DNA of 64,000 nucleotides from Umezawaea tangerina (GTDB taxonomy: Bacteria > Actinomycetota > Actinomycetes > Mycobacteriales > Pseudonocardiaceae): assembly GCF_003002815.1 (NCBI RefSeq), contig NZ_PVTF01000001.1, positions 558,001-622,000 on the forward strand. Direction: 5' to 3'. How positions within the stretch are numbered: the stretch's first letter is position 1; each line of letters opens with the position of its first letter. Positions 62,646 to 64,000 of the stretch are shown here, one piece after another. Made by a program: the position numbers and the translations under genes. Under the pieces are notes generated by a model. It did no database searches and was not told where the DNA came from. It saw only the letters and a program-made list of their open reading frames with translations.

Positions 62646-63914
62646 TCAGGAGTCCTTCGCCCACGGCAGGAAATCCTCGTTCCGCGCGACGAGCTCGTCG
62701 GCGAGCCGCTCCGCGGTGGCGTACTGCCCGATCAGCGGGTGGGCGAGCAGCGCGGTCGCCACCCGGTCCCGACCGCCGTGCACGGCGGCCTCCAGCGCGA
62801 GGTCCTCGTACCCCGTCACGTTCGCGATCAGCCCGGAGAACAACGGCTCCACCGGTTCCACCGGCAACGGGACCGCGCCCTCGGAGGTGACCGCGGCGGG
62901 CACCTCGACCACGGCGTCGTCCGGCAGGAACGGCAGCGTGCCGTCGTTGCGCACGTTCACGACGTGCCGCTCGGCACCCGTGCCGCCGGTCAGCGAGTGC
63001 ACCAGCTGCACCGCCGCCTCCGAGTAGAAGGCGCCGCCGCGCTGGGCGAGCTGCTCGGGCTTGGTCACCACGGCGGGGTCCGCGTAGATGGCCATCAGCT
63101 CCTCCTCGACCGCCGCGACGGTCTCCGCGCGCGGCGCCTCGACCTTCTGCTTCGCCACGACCTCGTCGTGGTTGTAGAAGTAGTTGAGGTAGTAGGAGGG
63201 CACCGCGCCGATCCGCCGCATCAGGGGCAGCGGCAGCCGCATGTGCTCGGCCAGCGCGTCCCCGTGCTCGCCGAGCAGCTCGGGCAGCCGGTCGACGCCG
63301 TCGACGACCACCCCGCGCTCCCACGTGAGGTGGTTGAGCCCCACGTGGTCGAGCCGGACGTCGTCCGCCCCGACCCCGAGCTGGGCCGCGGCCCAGCGCT
63401 GGAAGCCGATCGCCACGTTGCACAGCCCCACCGCGCGGTGCCCGGCCTGCAGCAGCGCGCGGGTCACGATGCCGACGGGGTTGGTGAAGTTCACGATCCA
63501 CGTGTCCGGCCCGGCGACCGACCGCACCCGGTCGGCGATGTCCAGCACCACCGGCACCGTCCGCAACGCCTTCGCCAGCCCGCCCGCGCCGGTCGTCTCC
63601 TGACCGACGCACCCGCAGTCCAGCGGGAACGTCTCGTCCGTCCGCCGCGCCGCCTGGCCGCCGACGCGCAGCTGCAGCAGCACCGCCGACGCCCCCTCGA
63701 CACCCTCCTCCAGGCTCGCGGTGGTCGTGATCCTGGCCGGGTGGTCCGCGTGCGCCAGCAGCCGCCGGGAGAACGGCCCGATGACCGACAGCCGGTGCGC
63801 GTCCGGGTCCACCAGCACGATCTCGTCCACGTCGAGACTGGTCCGGCGGCCCGCGATGCCGTCGATCAGCTCCGGCGTGTAGGTCGACCCGCCTCCGACA
63901 ACGGTGAGCTTCAT
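62646..63914 (-). CDS. Glycoside hydrolase family 4 (6-phospho-beta-glucosidase type)
   Basis: NAD- and metal-dependent glycosidase that cleaves by oxidation and elimination. 422 residues. NAD site LTVVGGGSTYTPELIDG, metal ligands Cys in GLCNVAIGFQ (near 170) and His in VGLNHLTWERG (near 200), plus NFTNPVGIVTRA. The ATG overlaps the permease stop by four bases. GH4 enzymes of this class usually act on 6-phosphorylated disaccharides made by PTS uptake, whereas here the neighbour is an ABC importer, so the substrate may be unphosphorylated or phosphorylated after entry by the adjacent kinase. Confidence 0.92.
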   Translation of the reverse strand: MKLTVVGGGSTYTPELIDGIAGRRTSLDVDEIVLVDPDAHRLSVIGPFSRRLLAHADHPARITTTASLEEGVEGASAVLLQLRVGGQAARRTDETFPLDCGCVGQETTGAGGLAKALRTVPVVLDIADRVRSVAGPDTWIVNFTNPVGIVTRALLQAGHRAVGLCNVAIGFQRWAAAQLGVGADDVRLDHVGLNHLTWERGVVVDGVDRLPELLGEHGDALAEHMRLPLPLMRRIGAVPSYYLNYFYNHDEVVAKQKVEAPRAETVAAVEEELMAIYADPAVVTKPEQLAQRGGAFYSEAAVQLVHSLTGGTGAERHVVNVRNDGTLPFLPDDAVVEVPAAVTSEGAVPLPVEPVEPLFSGLIANVTGYEDLALEAAVHGGRDRVATALLAHPLIGQYATAERLADELVARNEDFLPWAKDS

Positions 63915-64000
63915 CCCTTGACTCCTGTGAACGTGATTCCCCGGACGAAGGACTTCTGCGCGAACAGGAACAGGACCAGGACCGGGATCAGGACCAGGGT
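63911..64000 (-). CDS. Carbohydrate ABC transporter permease, C-terminal end only
   Basis: The last 29 residues of a permease continue out of the window: a hydrophobic helix (LVLIPVLVLFLFAQKSFVRG) followed by the ending ITFTGVKG, typical of MalG-type sugar permeases of the DasC/NgcG kind. The stop overlaps the GH4 start by four bases. The rest of the importer is upstream (beyond 64000) and, if it lacks an ATPase, could use the MsiK-type protein at 21 kb. Confidence 0.85.
   Translation of the reverse strand, partial: TLVLIPVLVLFLFAQKSFVRGITFTGVKG

Overview
The window is high-GC actinobacterial chromosome, most likely from the Pseudonocardiaceae (Saccharothrix/Lentzea/Actinosynnema-type). The evidence is the strong G/C third-position bias, many GTG and TTG starts, 4-base ATGA/GTGA operon overlaps, and housekeeping genes with the gene order known from mycobacteria and relatives (clpC, mhuD, mutY on one side; rlmB, cysS, ispF, ispD, carD, lpqE-like, radA on the other). 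I see no transposase, integrase, phage gene or CRISPR array.

Layout. 0-3 kb: end of a ferric-siderophore ABC importer and an FhuF-like 2Fe-2S protein with an IdeR-type iron box. 3-14 kb: clpC with a ClgR-type box, an EEP phosphohydrolase, a sirtuin, haem-degrading MhuD, an M1 aminopeptidase, an alpha/beta hydrolase, a 2H phosphoesterase, mutY, a membrane protein, beta-carbonic anhydrase and an anchored extracellular protein. 14-22 kb: sugar uptake module with two LacI regulators, binding protein, two permeases and a distant MsiK-type ATPase, with LacI-type operators. 22-25 kb: zinc/manganese ABC importer. 25-30 kb: diguanylate cyclase, two micro-ORFs, MFS exporter, MBOAT acyltransferase. 30-38.6 kb: rlmB-cysS, HAD phosphatase, two F420/flavin (PPOX) oxidoreductases, ispF-ispD, carD, lipoprotein and radA. 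38.8-44.3 kb: trehalose synthesis and turnover (OtsB-GH15 fusion, OtsA) and a Thr/Ser exporter, then tRNA-Thr(TGT). 44.8-48 kb: SigE-family sigma factor with partner, a membrane-anchored double-HTH protein and a stand-alone LuxR HTH. 48-54 kb: aldo/keto reductase, two-component system, and a transmembrane flavocytochrome reductase, FMN-binding protein and ApbE set that looks like an extracytoplasmic flavin electron-transfer chain. 54.8-61.2 kb: ADP-ribosylglycohydrolase, AfsR/SARP regulator with NB-ARC and TPR, SGNH hydrolase, small anchored protein. 61.6-64 kb: GlcNAc-kinase-like protein, GH4 6-phospho-glycosidase and the end of an ABC sugar permease.

Iron supply recurs (siderophore import, iron reductase, haem oxygenase), and carbohydrate supply recurs (two ABC sugar systems, MsiK, trehalose cycle, DasR-like sites).

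The most unusual content is in the non-coding DNA. A roughly 260-340 bp element occurs three times, each time in a gap between convergent genes. It carries a perfect 23-24 bp stem whose sequence differs between copies but stays fully paired, and an internal short repeat whose copy number varies. A separate cassette at 61.3-61.6 kb has three hairpins with near-identical loops and different perfect stems. Other repeats are a 115-bp inverted-repeat element (6.0 kb), about 200-bp tandem repeats (29.7-30.2 kb), about 100-bp tandem repeats (59.0-59.3 kb), a perfect 34-bp palindrome (48.1 kb), and two homologous 6-7 codon micro-ORFs (26.5 kb). The rlmB-radA block is inverted relative to the clpC-mutY block, and disA, expected beside radA, is not in the window.
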